From NCBI GenBank assembly GCA_003254925.1, contig QANZ01014758.1:1-64000 (forward strand): DNA of 64,000 nucleotides, written 5' to 3'. The position numbers and the translations under genes were made by a program. Shown piece by piece: positions 1 to 10,615 of this stretch. The notes beneath the pieces were generated by a model, which was not told the DNA's origin, searched no databases, and worked only from the letters and a program-made list of their open reading frames with translations. Each line of letters begins with the position of its first letter. Position 1 is the stretch's first letter. The DNA comes from Chamaecrista fasciculata (taxonomy: Eukaryota > Streptophyta > Magnoliopsida > Fabales > Fabaceae).

Positions 1-749
1 ATTTACTTTTTTATTTTTTGTGATGATAAATTAAAAAAAATTAATAGAAATAAATTTCTTATTCATAAAATTCTTTACAGTGGTCAAACAGTTGAACTCT
101 TCTGGAAAAACTGAAATCTAACCCCATGAGGAAATATTAAAAAAATGGGGGTGACAATATTTGGATCAAAAATAAAAACTTTGAAGCAGTCATCTCAGTT
201 AGTTTAACCATAAAACTATTATTTCCTTTCGAATTGAAATGTAAAATAAATAAACAATGTACAGAGAACAAGTTAACAGTCTTTATTAAATACTGTAAAA
301 GGTCAAGATAACTTTCTTGTTCTGGTGGACAAGATAACTTACAAAAAGAAATTAGTTCACTTTGTCGTGTATTGTGAAATATAATAATATTACTGTTTTT
401 TAATTATCTTAAGATAATACTATTTTGCTTACAATGTAAAATGCAATATATAACTTTAAATAGCATGTTAAAGAATTAGTAATTTATATAATCCAGTTTT
501 AATACTAAAAAATAGAATAATGATACTGATGTGACAAGTTGAAGATGACAATTATCTTGTATTTGAACTTGGTTGTTTTTGGTGATGACAATGTATGCTT
601 CTAGCGACAAAATTAACAAAATACTTTTCCAAACACGCACCTTGACCTTGCAACACAAAACTAGTTTTCCTTGATAAACCATCAACCTGACATTCAGTTT
701 CTACAAAAATTAATTAATTACTTTTCCAATCTCATTCTCTTCATCAGCT
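1..749. other. AT-rich region upstream of the lectin kinase pseudogene
   Basis: No credible gene is seen here. The sequence is AT-rich and its only open frames are short, without family resemblance. It presumably holds the former promoter and 5' UTR of the lectin receptor kinase pseudogene that starts at 750. Confidence 0.5.
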
Positions 750-3269
750 ATGGCGGCGAATCAATATTGTTGCTGTAAGAATCGTCATCATCTTCATCTT
801 CATCTCCTTCTCATACCAATAATAGTAATATTATTCTTTCTCATACTTCCTTTTGCTTCTTCACTATCCTTCAACTATTCTCAATTCAATCCCAATGATC
901 CAACATTAAATTTCCAAGGAGATGTTTCTTATGACAATGGATTTCTTCAGCTCACAAAGTTTGAAACAGACAGTCTTGGACATACAACAAAAGCCTCCAT
1001 CCTTGGGACAAAAATTCAGGAAAAATCACAGATTTTACTACCCATTTCTCGTTCATCATCAATTCACCAAACAAAAGCTTCAATCTTGGAGATGGCATCA
1101 CGTTCTTCCTTGCACCACCAAGCTTTCCTCTTCCTGTTCCCAGAGATGGCAGCGGAATTGGCCTTGTAAGTCGTCGTCAATTACGAGATGAAAACTACAC
1201 CAACGAAAACCCTTTTGTGGCGGTTGAATTCAACACCTTTTCTAATGATTGGGATCCTCCATATGACCATGTGGGTATAGATGTGAAATCTATAAGCACA
1301 TCTTACACCACACAGTGGCAGACCATCAAGGATGGTAGAAAATATGATGCTGTTATCAGTTACAATTCTAGTTCATTCAATTTGAGTGTAGTTGATGTAG
1401 AACAAAGAGAGAATCAGGGAGAGAATGAGAAATCAGAGGGGGAAGAAACAGAAATAGGGGGAAGTAGAGAAATTGAGGGAGAAGGGAGAAATAGAGGGAG
1501 AATAGAAGAAATGAGGGAGAGACAATAATCTAAATAATATTTTTAATAATGCATGAACTTCATTACAAAAAGATAGAAGGGGCTTTATATAGAGAGCCCA
1601 AGTCAAAGATAATTTAAAACTAATAAAAATATAACAACTTCCAAGATAATAAAGTAAAGATATTTCCTAGATGCTATTACTTCTTCTTATTTCCAAGATA
1701 ATAAAAGCATAGTTCATTTTCCAGTCAAACTCTAATATTCCCTAGGTAGTAATAATTCATTTCTTCTTTCTAGAATATGATTTTTCCCAGGTCTCTATTA
1801 TTATTGATTCTCCATCAGTAGTATTTTCTGGGTATGGTGACAATAACACTAGAATTGAACAGGATTTGTTTGAAATTGTCAAGATGAACGAGGTTCTCCT
1901 TGATTGGGTTGAGTTTGGATTCTCTTCAGCCACAGGAGATTTTTATGAGATTCACACACTTTGTTCTTGGTCCTTCAATTCAACTTTGGACATGGAAGAT
2001 CAGAAGAATCAGGGCCATAGCAGCAAGAAGAAAGGCTTAATTGCAGGCTTGAGCATTGGAGGGGGTGTTCTAATCTTTGGAATTGGCTTGATTTGGGTTG
2101 TGACATTGAAACTGAGAAGAAGAAGAAGCATGGATGGTTTTGATTTTGATCCAACAATGGATAGTGAGTTTGAGAGAATCACTAGGCCTAAGAAATTTTC
2201 CTACAAACAACTTGAGAAAGCAACAAGAAATTTTGCGGAAGAACTTAGGCTTGGAGAGGGAGGATTTGGAGTAGTTTACAAAGGATTTTTAGAAGACTTG
2301 GGCATTTTTGCAGCTATTAAGAAGATATCACAAGGATCAAAACAAGGGGAAAAAGAGTATGCATCAGAAGTGAAGATCATTAGCCAATTAAGGCACAAGA
2401 ATCTAGTTCGACTCATCGGTTGGTGCCACGAGAACAAAGTCTTAATTCTTGTTTACGAGTTCATGTCAAATGGAAGCTTAGACACCCTTTTGTTTAAAGG
2501 CAATAATAGCCTCTTGACATGGGAAGCTAGATACAACATTGCTCAAGGCTTAGCATCAGCATTGCTTTACCTTCATGAAGAGTGGGACCAATGTGTGGTG
2601 CATAGAGACATAAAAGCAAGCAATGTAATGTTGGATTCAAATTTCAATGCAAAGCTTGGAGATTTTGAGTTGGCTAGGTTTGTAGACCATGGAAAAGAGT
2701 CTAAAACAACAGTTTTAGCAGGAACATGGGGATATATGGCTCCAGAATATGCCACTAAACGGAAGGCTAGTAGAGAATCTGATGTGTATAGTTTTGGAGT
2801 TGTTACTTTGGAGATAGCATGTGGGAGAAAATCAATACAACACAATGCTAATAATGAAGAAGAGGTTTCACTAGTGGATTGGGTTAGGGAATTATATAGA
2901 AGAAATAGTGTTCTTGAAGCAGCTGATAAGAGACTACGTGAGGATTTCAATGAGCAAGAAATGCTAAGGTTATTTCTGGTTGGAATTTGGTGTGTTCACC
3001 CAGATTATGCTCTAAGGCCTACTATCAGACAAGTGGTTCAAGTGCTTAATTTTGAAGCTTCGTTGCCGATACTGCCATCATCACACAAGAATGCACCTAT
3101 CAGTTATGCAGGTTCTGTGAGTACTTCAGTTATTTCTTCTTCAAGCTCTTATAGTACTAATAGTGCTTCTGGGACCAAACATTCACTACCTTTAACAGAT
3201 AGGTCCTCACAATCAAGCACATCTTTTGATGTCATTTCTCCATCTGCTGCACTTCTTCATACATACTGA
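750..3269 (+). pseudogene. L-type lectin-domain receptor kinase (clade IX-like), disrupted
   Basis: Intact relatives are plasma-membrane receptor kinases with an extracellular legume-lectin domain, one membrane helix and a cytosolic Ser/Thr kinase. Visible in order: a hydrophobic signal peptide (from 750); lectin strands such as SLSFNYSQFNPND, then FVAVEFNTFSNDWDPPYDHVG (1210-1270); the lectin end WVEFGFSSATGDFYEIHTL (1905-1960); a membrane helix (about 2040-2110); and a kinase with LGEGGFGVVYKG, AAIKK and VVHRDIKASN. Two lesions break the reading. First, the lectin frame shifts near 965-980: the second part reads in a different frame and joins well to lectin consensus (TYNKSLHPWDKNSGKITDF). 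Second, a 425-bp solo LTR at 1393-1817 splits the lectin domain; without it and one 5-bp duplicate the flanks join in frame as NLSVV/FSGYGDN. The kinase part is open to the stop at 3267, but the DFG motif reads DFE. A truncated kinase could still be transcribed; I consider the gene dead as a receptor. Confidence 0.88.
1393..1817. mobile_element. Solo LTR inside the lectin exon
   Basis: A 425-bp insert begins TGATG and ends CATCA (inverted, TG...CA) and is flanked by a perfect 5-bp direct repeat GTAGT (1388-1392 and 1818-1822). It contains a TATA-like CTTTATATAGAG stretch (about 1582) and an AG-rich 5' part. These are the hallmarks of a solo LTR left by recombination between the two ends of an LTR retrotransposon. 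Internal domain, primer site and polypurine tract are absent. I assign no superfamily; a Copia-type LTR is plausible. Confidence 0.88.
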
Positions 3270-3695
3270 TTTGAGATGAACATGTATAATGTATTCTTAT
3301 TCTTTTCTTTCCTTTTTTTTTCCTTATGTAATCTTTATATTTTGAAATGAGAAATGTAATTCTTGTTGTTTGTGTCAAATACAATTCTCTTTTTTGTTAA
3401 TATAAATGAAGCTTAATTATTTCTTGTCAATTTCCTTACAATTACTGAAGGAAGGTTCATATTGCCAAGCACCAACATTCTACCCACAGAAATATGTTGC
3501 TCTCAGAAGCTTTTGTCTGCAAGCTGTGCTCACAGTATACTTACTAATTTGCAAGCTTTTGGCAACTTCAAAATGATGATCAATTTAATAAAATAACCCA
3601 ACAATCCCTATATATGTTCAGCCTCAAGTGAAGCCATCTCAAGGTCAAAACCAGAAAATAATCTTTTGTTCTACTTGGGTTTCAATTTTTAGAAA

Positions 3696-3991
3696 GACCT
3701 AACTCATTCTAAAAAAGCTCTCAAGGGGGAGGGTTGCCTCGATATATATATAGAGTTAGAAGACCCTTTAACTAAGCGATGTGAGACTTCAACACGCCCG
3801 ACATAGGAGCATGAAGTCAACAGGTTATCCCCAAGGCAGTCCACAGTAAAGCTCATCCATCTGCACATGCCCAAATTACAAAAACCTAACTCATCTCGAA
3901 AGAGCTCTCAAGGGGAAAAGGTTGTCTCAAAGCATATATATAAAGTTAAAAGACCCTCCCTTTAACTAAGTGATGTGAGATCTCAACACAA
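3696..3991. repeat. Diverged direct repeat, two copies of about 105 bp
   Basis: Copy 1 (about 3696-3799) and copy 2 (about 3882-3991) share the order ACCTAACTCAT, AGCTCTCAAGGGG, GGTTG, ATATATATA, AGTTA-AAGACCCT, TTTAACTAAG, GATGTGAGA, TCAACAC with scattered substitutions and small indels. A unit of about 187 bp has been duplicated in tandem. The motif style resembles the short repeats common in legume genomes; its origin is unknown. Confidence 0.75.
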
Positions 3992-5723
3992 TTTCGCACC
4001 CTCTCTAAAAGATGTTTCGTAGTTTACTACAATTTTGTATTAGTTACATTTTTCAAATGATTCTTGTTTTCTTTCTTCATTACAAATCATAATTTTTTGA
4101 TAGGAGAGTTCTACTCTTCATCTTCTTCAACAGCTCATCTTAACAATAATTTACCCTTTAGTCCCTTATTATCATACTTTTAAAAGAGTAAAATTATATT
4201 TTCTTCTTTCATTTAGAATCAATATTTTTTTCTTGGAATAAGAAAAAGTAGTATCTAGAAGAAAAAGAGTTAATGTTGGAAAAAGAAAGGTTAAAGTTGG
4301 AGGTTGCAATATTGGCTGCCTTGGAATTTGCATAATTGGTTTGGGCCAAATAATTTGCAGTTGGGCGTTACTAGATGCTTCATTATCTCTAACTATTAGT
4401 TTTCTTTTTGTGTTTATCAACATTAAAAAATGTTAAAATTAAAAGGCGGTATGTAAATATTTTGATAATCTAAGCAACTTTATTTGATTTTAATCAATTT
4501 CTATTAATTTCATCTTGAAATTTTTCAGATTACAACAAAGAATTGAACAATGTTTTCTACTCTTGTGTTTATTGTTGCGTGATAAGAAACAATTTACTGC
4601 TAACGACTTAAAGCAATGCTATGATAGATTCTATCGCGGTTGCGAAAAAAAAGTTCAAGAATTGCCCAAACATGTTTCAAACTGATGGAGAGAAATCGTA
4701 GCATGAAACAATTTGTGTTTGGAGGACCCCAGTACCAAATGATTCCCAAAAGGAAAAAAAAAAAGTCCCAAGAAAAACAAGGAAGGTCCTAAGGATAATA
4801 GAAAGAAAAGAAGAAATATAGAACGGCTTCCAATTTTTAATTTGCTCTTCTTCTTTTTTTCCCTTTCTTGGGATAATTTGTTTAGTTTCATTTTGACTTA
4901 GTTTTGTTTTGGCTTGATCCTTGACTTCATTGAAGTATGCATCCACATTGTACCTTTTCTTTTATTTTGTTTCTGAATTAGAGCCTTGAATAGAGGACGC
5001 TTTCTTTTTTAGAATGTCTCATTATGAGAAAACAACAATTACTTCTATATGAATGAAGCGCGATACGAGCTTGCGAATGGATCATCTTCAACTAAAATCC
5101 ATTTCTACGGGTTTGAAGATGGGGAAGACACAAGACATCGAAATTTTAAGATGATTTTTTTTCTTAAAAAAAGTTATAAACAAACAATAATACATAAATT
5201 ATTAGAAAAATTCTAAGATGGAACTTGAAGTATGTATAAATTGCGATGTGTTATAATTTCTATTTTTAAAGTAATTTAATGTTAATAAATAATAGAAAAA
5301 GATAAATTTTTTAACTAATAAAAATCATGAATGAAACCTCATCACTAGTTATATGAATGCCACAAGTTGCATACAGTGTTCAAAAACAAGAAATAGTATT
5401 ATTAATATAAATAAAATTTCAGAAATTAAATCGAGCAGGAAAATCAAAGGAAGAGTGATATTACAAAAAAGTGGCATACAGTGTTCAAAATGAAAATTTT
5501 GATATTTCAAATTTTCAAATCATTTCAATATTGTTTTTTATATTCTTTCCATAACTTCCAAAAGAATAGTAGTGTAACAAAAAATTCATTATAACATTTG
5601 AAAAATTGCATTTTTAATTACGAATACTTTCTATTATAATAACATTAATTCAAAAGAATGGAATTAAAAACAATTAAAATCATGAGATAATCTAAATAGC
5701 AATCCATATAATAATTTGTCTTC

Positions 5724-5762
<39 letters not shown>
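5724..5762. repeat. (AAT)n microsatellite
   Basis: About 13 perfect AAT/ATA units. The array directly abuts the left end of the palindromic element starting at about 5761, so the element's target duplication cannot be read with certainty. Confidence 0.95.
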
Positions 5763-6790
5763 GGGTAAATTACAAATTAGGTATATGTGGTTAGGCTGAA
5801 TTTCACATCAGTGTCGTGTGATTTAAAAAATCTCATTTTGGGTACATGAGCCATGCGTTGTTTAGCAATTAAGGTACATGTGGCTTTATTCCGTCAATTT
5901 CAACGAAAAATGCTGACGTGGCGCTCGCGTGACTCAGTGAAAAATCAAGTTTTGGTACACGAACTATGGGATAAGTTTCATTTTGGTCCTAAATTTATTT
6001 TTTATTTCATTTTGGTCCTCCAACTTTCATATTTGTTCTATTTTTTGTCCCAAAAATGTTATTTCATATGGTTTACGTTGTTATTTCTACCCTAAATAAT
6101 TACGATGAATCATTTCTCTTTCAAATATAGGAGTAATTACGGGTTGGGTCGGGCCGGACCCGAGAATCGACCCGTTAGACTCAAGTCAGGCCATCGGGTC
6201 CGACCGAGTCAAACTGGGCTACTTTATTTGTAAAAAATCATATTTTTTATTTAACCCATTTATTTATTTTATGTTTTTGTTCACCCCTACTCAAATACGT
6301 AAAAATAAGTGAGTTGACAAAAAGAGAAAGAGAAATTTTCATTCTTAGTTACAAATTGGAGATAAATTTGTGGTTGATTTTAATCACTAATTTATGACTA
6401 AGAATAATGGTAAAAATCCCGATAAGATCACATTTTGGAGATCAAAATGGAAAAAATGTTAAAGTTTGAGGACAAAAATGAAACAAAAAATAGCTTTTAT
6501 GACCAAAATGAAACTTAAACTATAGTTTGAGAACCAAAAATGAGATTTTAACCTTGGAGTATAAACGAACGAGTAAAATGCAAAAGAAACTAACAGTTAA
6601 GATATAATAGAAATTGACAGTTAAGATACATTGAAAATTGATGGCTAAGGTTCATGTCAGCATTTTCTCATAAAATTAACTGAATAAAAACACATGTACC
6701 CTAATTGTTAAACGGTTAAATTTTTCAAACCACGCGGCAGTGATGTGAGATCCGACCTAATCATATGTACCTAATTTAGAATTTAGGCTA
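5761..6790. mobile_element. Long terminal-inverted-repeat (palindromic) element, non-coding
   Basis: The left end TAGGGTAAATTACAAATTAGG and the reverse complement of the right end, TAGCCTAAATTCTAAATTAGG, match, and similarity continues inward: TTTCACATCA/TCTCACATCA, then GGTACATG and AAAAATGCTGACRTG. A second pair of arms (5944-6060 and 6426-6557), rich in TTTCATTTTGGTCC, is also inverted. The whole 1.03-kb unit is close to one palindrome, interrupted by the insertion at 6128-6289. No transposase reading frame is present. It resembles a foldback or Mutator-type MITE; the class is not certain. Confidence 0.8.
6128..6289. mobile_element. Nested hAT-like non-autonomous element
   Basis: This 162-bp GC-richer insert begins TAGGAGTAATTACGGGTTGGG and ends TGTTCACCCCTA, whose complement TAGGGGTGAACA is a typical hAT terminus. 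Flanks are TTCAAATA (6120-6127) and CTCAAATA (6290-6297), an 8-bp duplication with one mismatch. It sits in the centre of the palindromic element, so it inserted later. Confidence 0.7.
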
Positions 6791-7190
6791 ATAATATAAT
6801 TAGAATAACTATCACCTCCATTAAATGTTAATCATTTAATCACTCCAAAGAACTATGACTATTCGTACCGAATCAACTGAAACTAGTGAATTGGCCTGAA
6901 GTCACCATTACCGATACCCCACCTCAATCTGACCGCCTTTCTATCCACTTTATCTTCATCCTCGCAATCACACGCCTCAAAGATTTTTTTCTCTTTCTCT
7001 ATCTGGGTTTGCATGTTAGCACTTGGCAACAACAACGGTCAGTGACTGATTCTGTAATTATAATGATCGCTTTGCTTTCATTTTTCATTGTTTTACAATG
7101 AGGGAACTCACATCATGCTGATTAATTACCCATTTCCCCCTTAATTCTCTCCTCTTTCACAATTTTCCTGTCGAAATCTTTCAACCCCAG

Positions 7191-8108
7191 ATGCAGATTC
7201 TGGGTCGTTACTGTGTGGGGGTCTCTGTTTTCTCACTTCTTGAGTTGTATCAGAGGGTTCAGCGGATTTGTATGGAGTTTTGGGTAATGGATGTTGCTCC
7301 GTCTTTGAAGTTTTTGACTCAGACAGGTTATACTGGATTTGGGTTTTCTCTTCGTGGATGTTTCTCTCGTGTTCTTAATGTTTTGGGTATGTTATTGATT
7401 TTTGTGCTCTGTATGAAGATTTTGCGTTTCCGTTGGCATTCAAAGGGCTTTTACATGAATGGATTTTGTTTGAAAAACATTGTTGTTAAAGTATGTGACT
7501 CAAAGATTATACATTTTAAGTATGGCTCGCTGAAATCTTCCCAGAATCCAAATTCACTAACCAAGAACAATTCAACCTCTGACAAAGAGGATGTAAGTTC
7601 TTGTGATGATACTGATACTAGCTCAGATGTTTTGGAAGATTTGGGTGATGGTGAAAGAGAAGTTCGTAATGAGGATAAGGTGTTCGATGTAATGACACTG
7701 ACAAAATTAGTGAAGATTGAAAGGCAGCGTGCAAATGCAGCCTATGCAGAGCTTGAGAAGGAAAGGGCAGCCTCTGCTTCAGCAGCTGATGAAGCAATGG
7801 CAATGATTCTTCGCCTTCAGAGTGAGAAGAGTTCAATAGAAATTGAAGCCAATCAATTCCGAAGAATGGCTGAGAAAAAGCAAGAGTATGATCAAGAAGT
7901 GATTGAATCATTACAGTGGATTGTAATGCAAAATGAATCCAGAATCAGTTTGTTAGATTATCAGCTCATTCTGTATAGGGAGAAACTGAAACAATATATG
8001 AAGGAAGATGAAATGGACCAATTTGAAAGGCTCAATGATGATGATGATGCCAATAGGACTTTCCCAGTTTTCTCTGTGGATGATGACCTAGATGGCTCAC
8101 TAAATTAG
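7191..8108 (+). CDS. GTD-binding (DUF593) domain protein, FLOURY1-like
   Basis: This is a single-exon gene of 305 codons. An N-terminal membrane segment (VLNVLGMLLIFVLCMKIL, about residues 63-80) is followed by a Ser/Asp-rich linker and a coiled-coil GTD-binding domain (about residues 165-255) with LTKLVKIERQRANAAYAELE and EEAMAMILRLQSEK-like heptads, then an acidic tail. Family members are ER or endomembrane proteins; maize FLOURY1 works in zein-body formation and other members bind the globular tail of class XI myosins. The start is uncertain: the ATG at 7272 (MEFWVMDV) matches the way relatives usually begin, whereas the ATG at 7191 adds 27 hydrophobic residues. The gene lies convergent to the PPR gene, separated by a MITE-like repeat at 8391-8650. 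Confidence 0.85.
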   Translation: MQILGRYCVGVSVFSLLELYQRVQRICMEFWVMDVAPSLKFLTQTGYTGFGFSLRGCFSRVLNVLGMLLIFVLCMKILRFRWHSKGFYMNGFCLKNIVVKVCDSKIIHFKYGSLKSSQNPNSLTKNNSTSDKEDVSSCDDTDTSSDVLEDLGDGEREVRNEDKVFDVMTLTKLVKIERQRANAAYAELEKERAASASAADEAMAMILRLQSEKSSIEIEANQFRRMAEKKQEYDQEVIESLQWIVMQNESRISLLDYQLILYREKLKQYMKEDEMDQFERLNDDDDANRTFPVFSVDDDLDGSLN

Positions 8109-8390
8109 CTCTCTTGAAATGAATTCACAGACCTTATAAGTATTGAAGGGTGATTGGCACATAGATATGATTTCAGATAAGTTTTCACAAGTGTACAGTT
8201 TATATTTACTCATAGAGATCATCAATAATAGTGAAGGCTCATCTGTTGAGTAACTTGAGTTTACTAGTGCTTTCTGTTAATGAATTTCTTTGAAGAAGTT
8301 AACATTGCAAGAATCTAATGCTTTGTTACTGATCAGCGGTTACAATGTTAGCATAACATGTGGAGATATTTTTTTTTCATAAAAACTAGA

Positions 8391-8650
8391 GTAAATAAAT
8401 AATTTGGTTCATGAGAGATAACAAAATTTTCAATTTAGCCTCTGAATAATGTAATTACAATCAATTTGGTCATTGTATTAAAATACCAATTCAAATTTAC
8501 AGAAAATTAATTATTAATTATAATGTCAACAAAATTTAGAACAACGTCAGATTTTTCATTAAATTTTAGTTAGAATCTATAATAAAAAGACTACATTGAT
8601 TGTAATTACATCTTTTAGGGACTAAATCTTATAATTTATCAAATAATCCA
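8391..8650. mobile_element. MITE-like inverted-repeat element (family A)
   Basis: The two ends are related by inversion: a left part with ATGTAATTACAATCAATTTGGTC and a right part with GATTGTAATTACATCTTTTAGGGAC. The inner right motif ACTAAATCTTATAATTT (8621-8637) occurs exactly at 47918-47934 in another copy. There is no coding capacity. The element fills most of the gap between the two convergent genes, so it may lie in their 3' UTRs. Confidence 0.65.
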
Positions 8651-8677
8651 AAGCTTCCCTTACATCATTCTGCTTTC

Positions 8678-10543
8678 CTACAAGTTCTCATCTCCTGCCT
8701 CAATTCTGCTGAATCCATAGCGTTTCTTCACCCCTCGGAATTTCATGACTTCCCTCATTCGTTCTACATCATCCCAAAGACCATGTTCAGCATAAATCAA
8801 ATTCAATAAAGTGTAATTAGCAGCATTTCCTGATTCTGATCCTATCAACTCTGGGGCAAGCATTTCTGCAATGTCCAGTCTTCCATGAAGCTTACAAGAT
8901 GACACCAGAGAGCTCCATATTCTACCACTCGGTTTCATCGGCATCATCCTCACCATCTCCAAAGCATCTTCAAGCTTCCCTGACCTTCCAAGAAGATCAA
9001 TTTGGCATGCATAATGCTCTATGGTTAATGAAATGTTGCAATCTTTGCTTACTTTTTTGAATAACTCTTGTGCCTCCAATACAAGTCCAGCATGATTACA
9101 AGCAGATAATACAGCAAGGATGGTGATGGAATCTGGCTTCACTCCATTGTCTTTCATTTCATTAAATAGTTTCAAAGCTTGTTCACCACATCCATGGAGG
9201 CCATAGGCACTGATCAAAGTGCTCCAAGAAACCGAATCTTGAATCGGCATTTCTAAGAATATCTTTTGTGAATCATCTAGAGAACCACATTTGGCATACA
9301 TGTTTATCAGTGCATTTCCCAGACACATGTCAAAACTAAAGCCTAGTTTCAAGATGTAGCCGTGGATTCCTTGACCATGTTTTGGTGAAGATAAATTAGT
9401 GCAGGCAGAAACAAGAGCCAATATTGTCACTGAGTTTGGTTCAGTTTCTTCCAACCTCATCTGTTTAAAAAGCTTCAATGCATTGTAGTAATCCCCTCTT
9501 TGTGAATAGCTCCTAATCATTGAACTCCATAACACCACATCTCTAAATCTTGACCTTTTGAAAACTAACTCAGCAAGATGAAATGATTCTTTCCCACATG
9601 TAGAGTACATATTTATGAGTGCTGATGAAAAGCTGTGGTTTGATTCAAATCCACAGTGAAATGCATACCCATGAATCTCTTTTCCATACTTAACAAATCC
9701 CATCTCTGCACAAGCTGGTAAAAGAGCAGTTAGTGTTACTCTGTTTGGTAAAACTCCCTCAGTCTGCATCGCTCTGAAGAAATCAAAAGCTTTCTCATAA
9801 TCTCGTTCAGTAATGTATCCATATATCATAGCAGTCCATGAAACCTCATTTTTCACCTTCATTGAATCAAACACACGTGAAGCCATTAAAGATCCACTAC
9901 ACCTAAAATAGAAATCCACCAGAGAAGTTGACAGAAAAACTGACTCTTCTTCTTTTATCCTATCATCCACAATAACAAGATTGTGAATCTGTCTTCCTAC
10001 ACTTAAACTCATTTTCCTCCCACACATGGATAACAAGCTAGCTAAAAGCTCTGGTTTGGGAACAAGACCAAGCAAATACATTTCCTTAAACATTCCTATA
10101 GCTTCTATGAAGTACCCATTTTGTACATAACAATTCATCATGGAATTCCAAGTGATTGGGTCTCTCTGAGGCATTTCATCGAACACCTTGCGTGCTGATT
10201 CAACTTCTGAAAACTTAGCATACATGGATATGATGGAATTTGATAACACAGATTCTGAGTCAAAGCCTGACTTGATGGCCACGCAATGAAGCTGGACACC
10301 AAAATTATAATCTTGAGCAGAAGAGCATGCCTTGATGACTGATGGGAGAACAGAGGAAATGACATGGAAGCCATGGCTATCATGAAGCTCCTTGTACAAC
10401 TCAAGTGTTTGGTTGTACAGTTTCTTTGAAACCAAGTTTTTTATTTGGTTTGATAATGATGATGACGATGATGTGGGACCCACTATAGCTGAGAATCCTC
10501 GGCTTATAATATGAGTGAAAGCAAAAGCTGCATAGTTGGCCAT
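8678..10543 (-). CDS. PLS-class pentatricopeptide repeat protein, probably mitochondrial
   Basis: PPR proteins of this class bind organellar transcripts sequence-specifically and support editing, splicing or stability. The single exon encodes 621 residues from the ATG at 10543. I prefer this start to an in-frame ATG at 10615 because it begins MANYAAFAFTHIISRGF, a mitochondrial-type presequence rich in Ala, Ser and Arg with no acidic residues. Tandem repeats carry typical signatures (SVLPSVIKACSSAQDYNFG, NALINMYAKCGSLDDSQKIF, DSVSWSTLISAYGLHG, HAGLVLEAQELFKK). The end matches an E-type region (IWSSLVSSCKLHG ... YTLLNLIYAEHGLWDDV ... RGVKKRYGFSRIE) without a DYW domain. It resembles Arabidopsis At4g31070 from memory. 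Intronless structure is usual for the family. Confidence 0.9.
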   Translation of the reverse strand: MANYAAFAFTHIISRGFSAIVGPTSSSSSLSNQIKNLVSKKLYNQTLELYKELHDSHGFHVISSVLPSVIKACSSAQDYNFGVQLHCVAIKSGFDSESVLSNSIISMYAKFSEVESARKVFDEMPQRDPITWNSMMNCYVQNGYFIEAIGMFKEMYLLGLVPKPELLASLLSMCGRKMSLSVGRQIHNLVIVDDRIKEEESVFLSTSLVDFYFRCSGSLMASRVFDSMKVKNEVSWTAMIYGYITERDYEKAFDFFRAMQTEGVLPNRVTLTALLPACAEMGFVKYGKEIHGYAFHCGFESNHSFSSALINMYSTCGKESFHLAELVFKRSRFRDVVLWSSMIRSYSQRGDYYNALKLFKQMRLEETEPNSVTILALVSACTNLSSPKHGQGIHGYILKLGFSFDMCLGNALINMYAKCGSLDDSQKIFLEMPIQDSVSWSTLISAYGLHGCGEQALKLFNEMKDNGVKPDSITILAVLSACNHAGLVLEAQELFKKVSKDCNISLTIEHYACQIDLLGRSGKLEDALEMVRMMPMKPSGRIWSSLVSSCKLHGRLDIAEMLAPELIGSESGNAANYTLLNLIYAEHGLWDDVERMREVMKFRGVKKRYGFSRIEAGDENL

Positions 10544-10615
10544 TTTTGCTTCATGGAAGAGATTTGGCCACCTTTTGTCATTATCTCTTGTTATAGAAAA
10601 ATATAGAAATGGCAA

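Larger units (their letters stand above)
3270..7190. other. Gene-free interval with repeats
   Basis: No supportable gene is seen. The interval holds the 3' UTR of the pseudogene (3270 to about 3420), a diverged direct repeat (3696-3991), an AAT microsatellite (5724-5762) and a large palindromic element (5761-6790) with a nested insertion. Stretches 4060-5720 and 6791-7100 are AT-rich without clear features. The promoter and 5' UTR of the next gene should lie at about 6800-7190. Confidence 0.55.
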
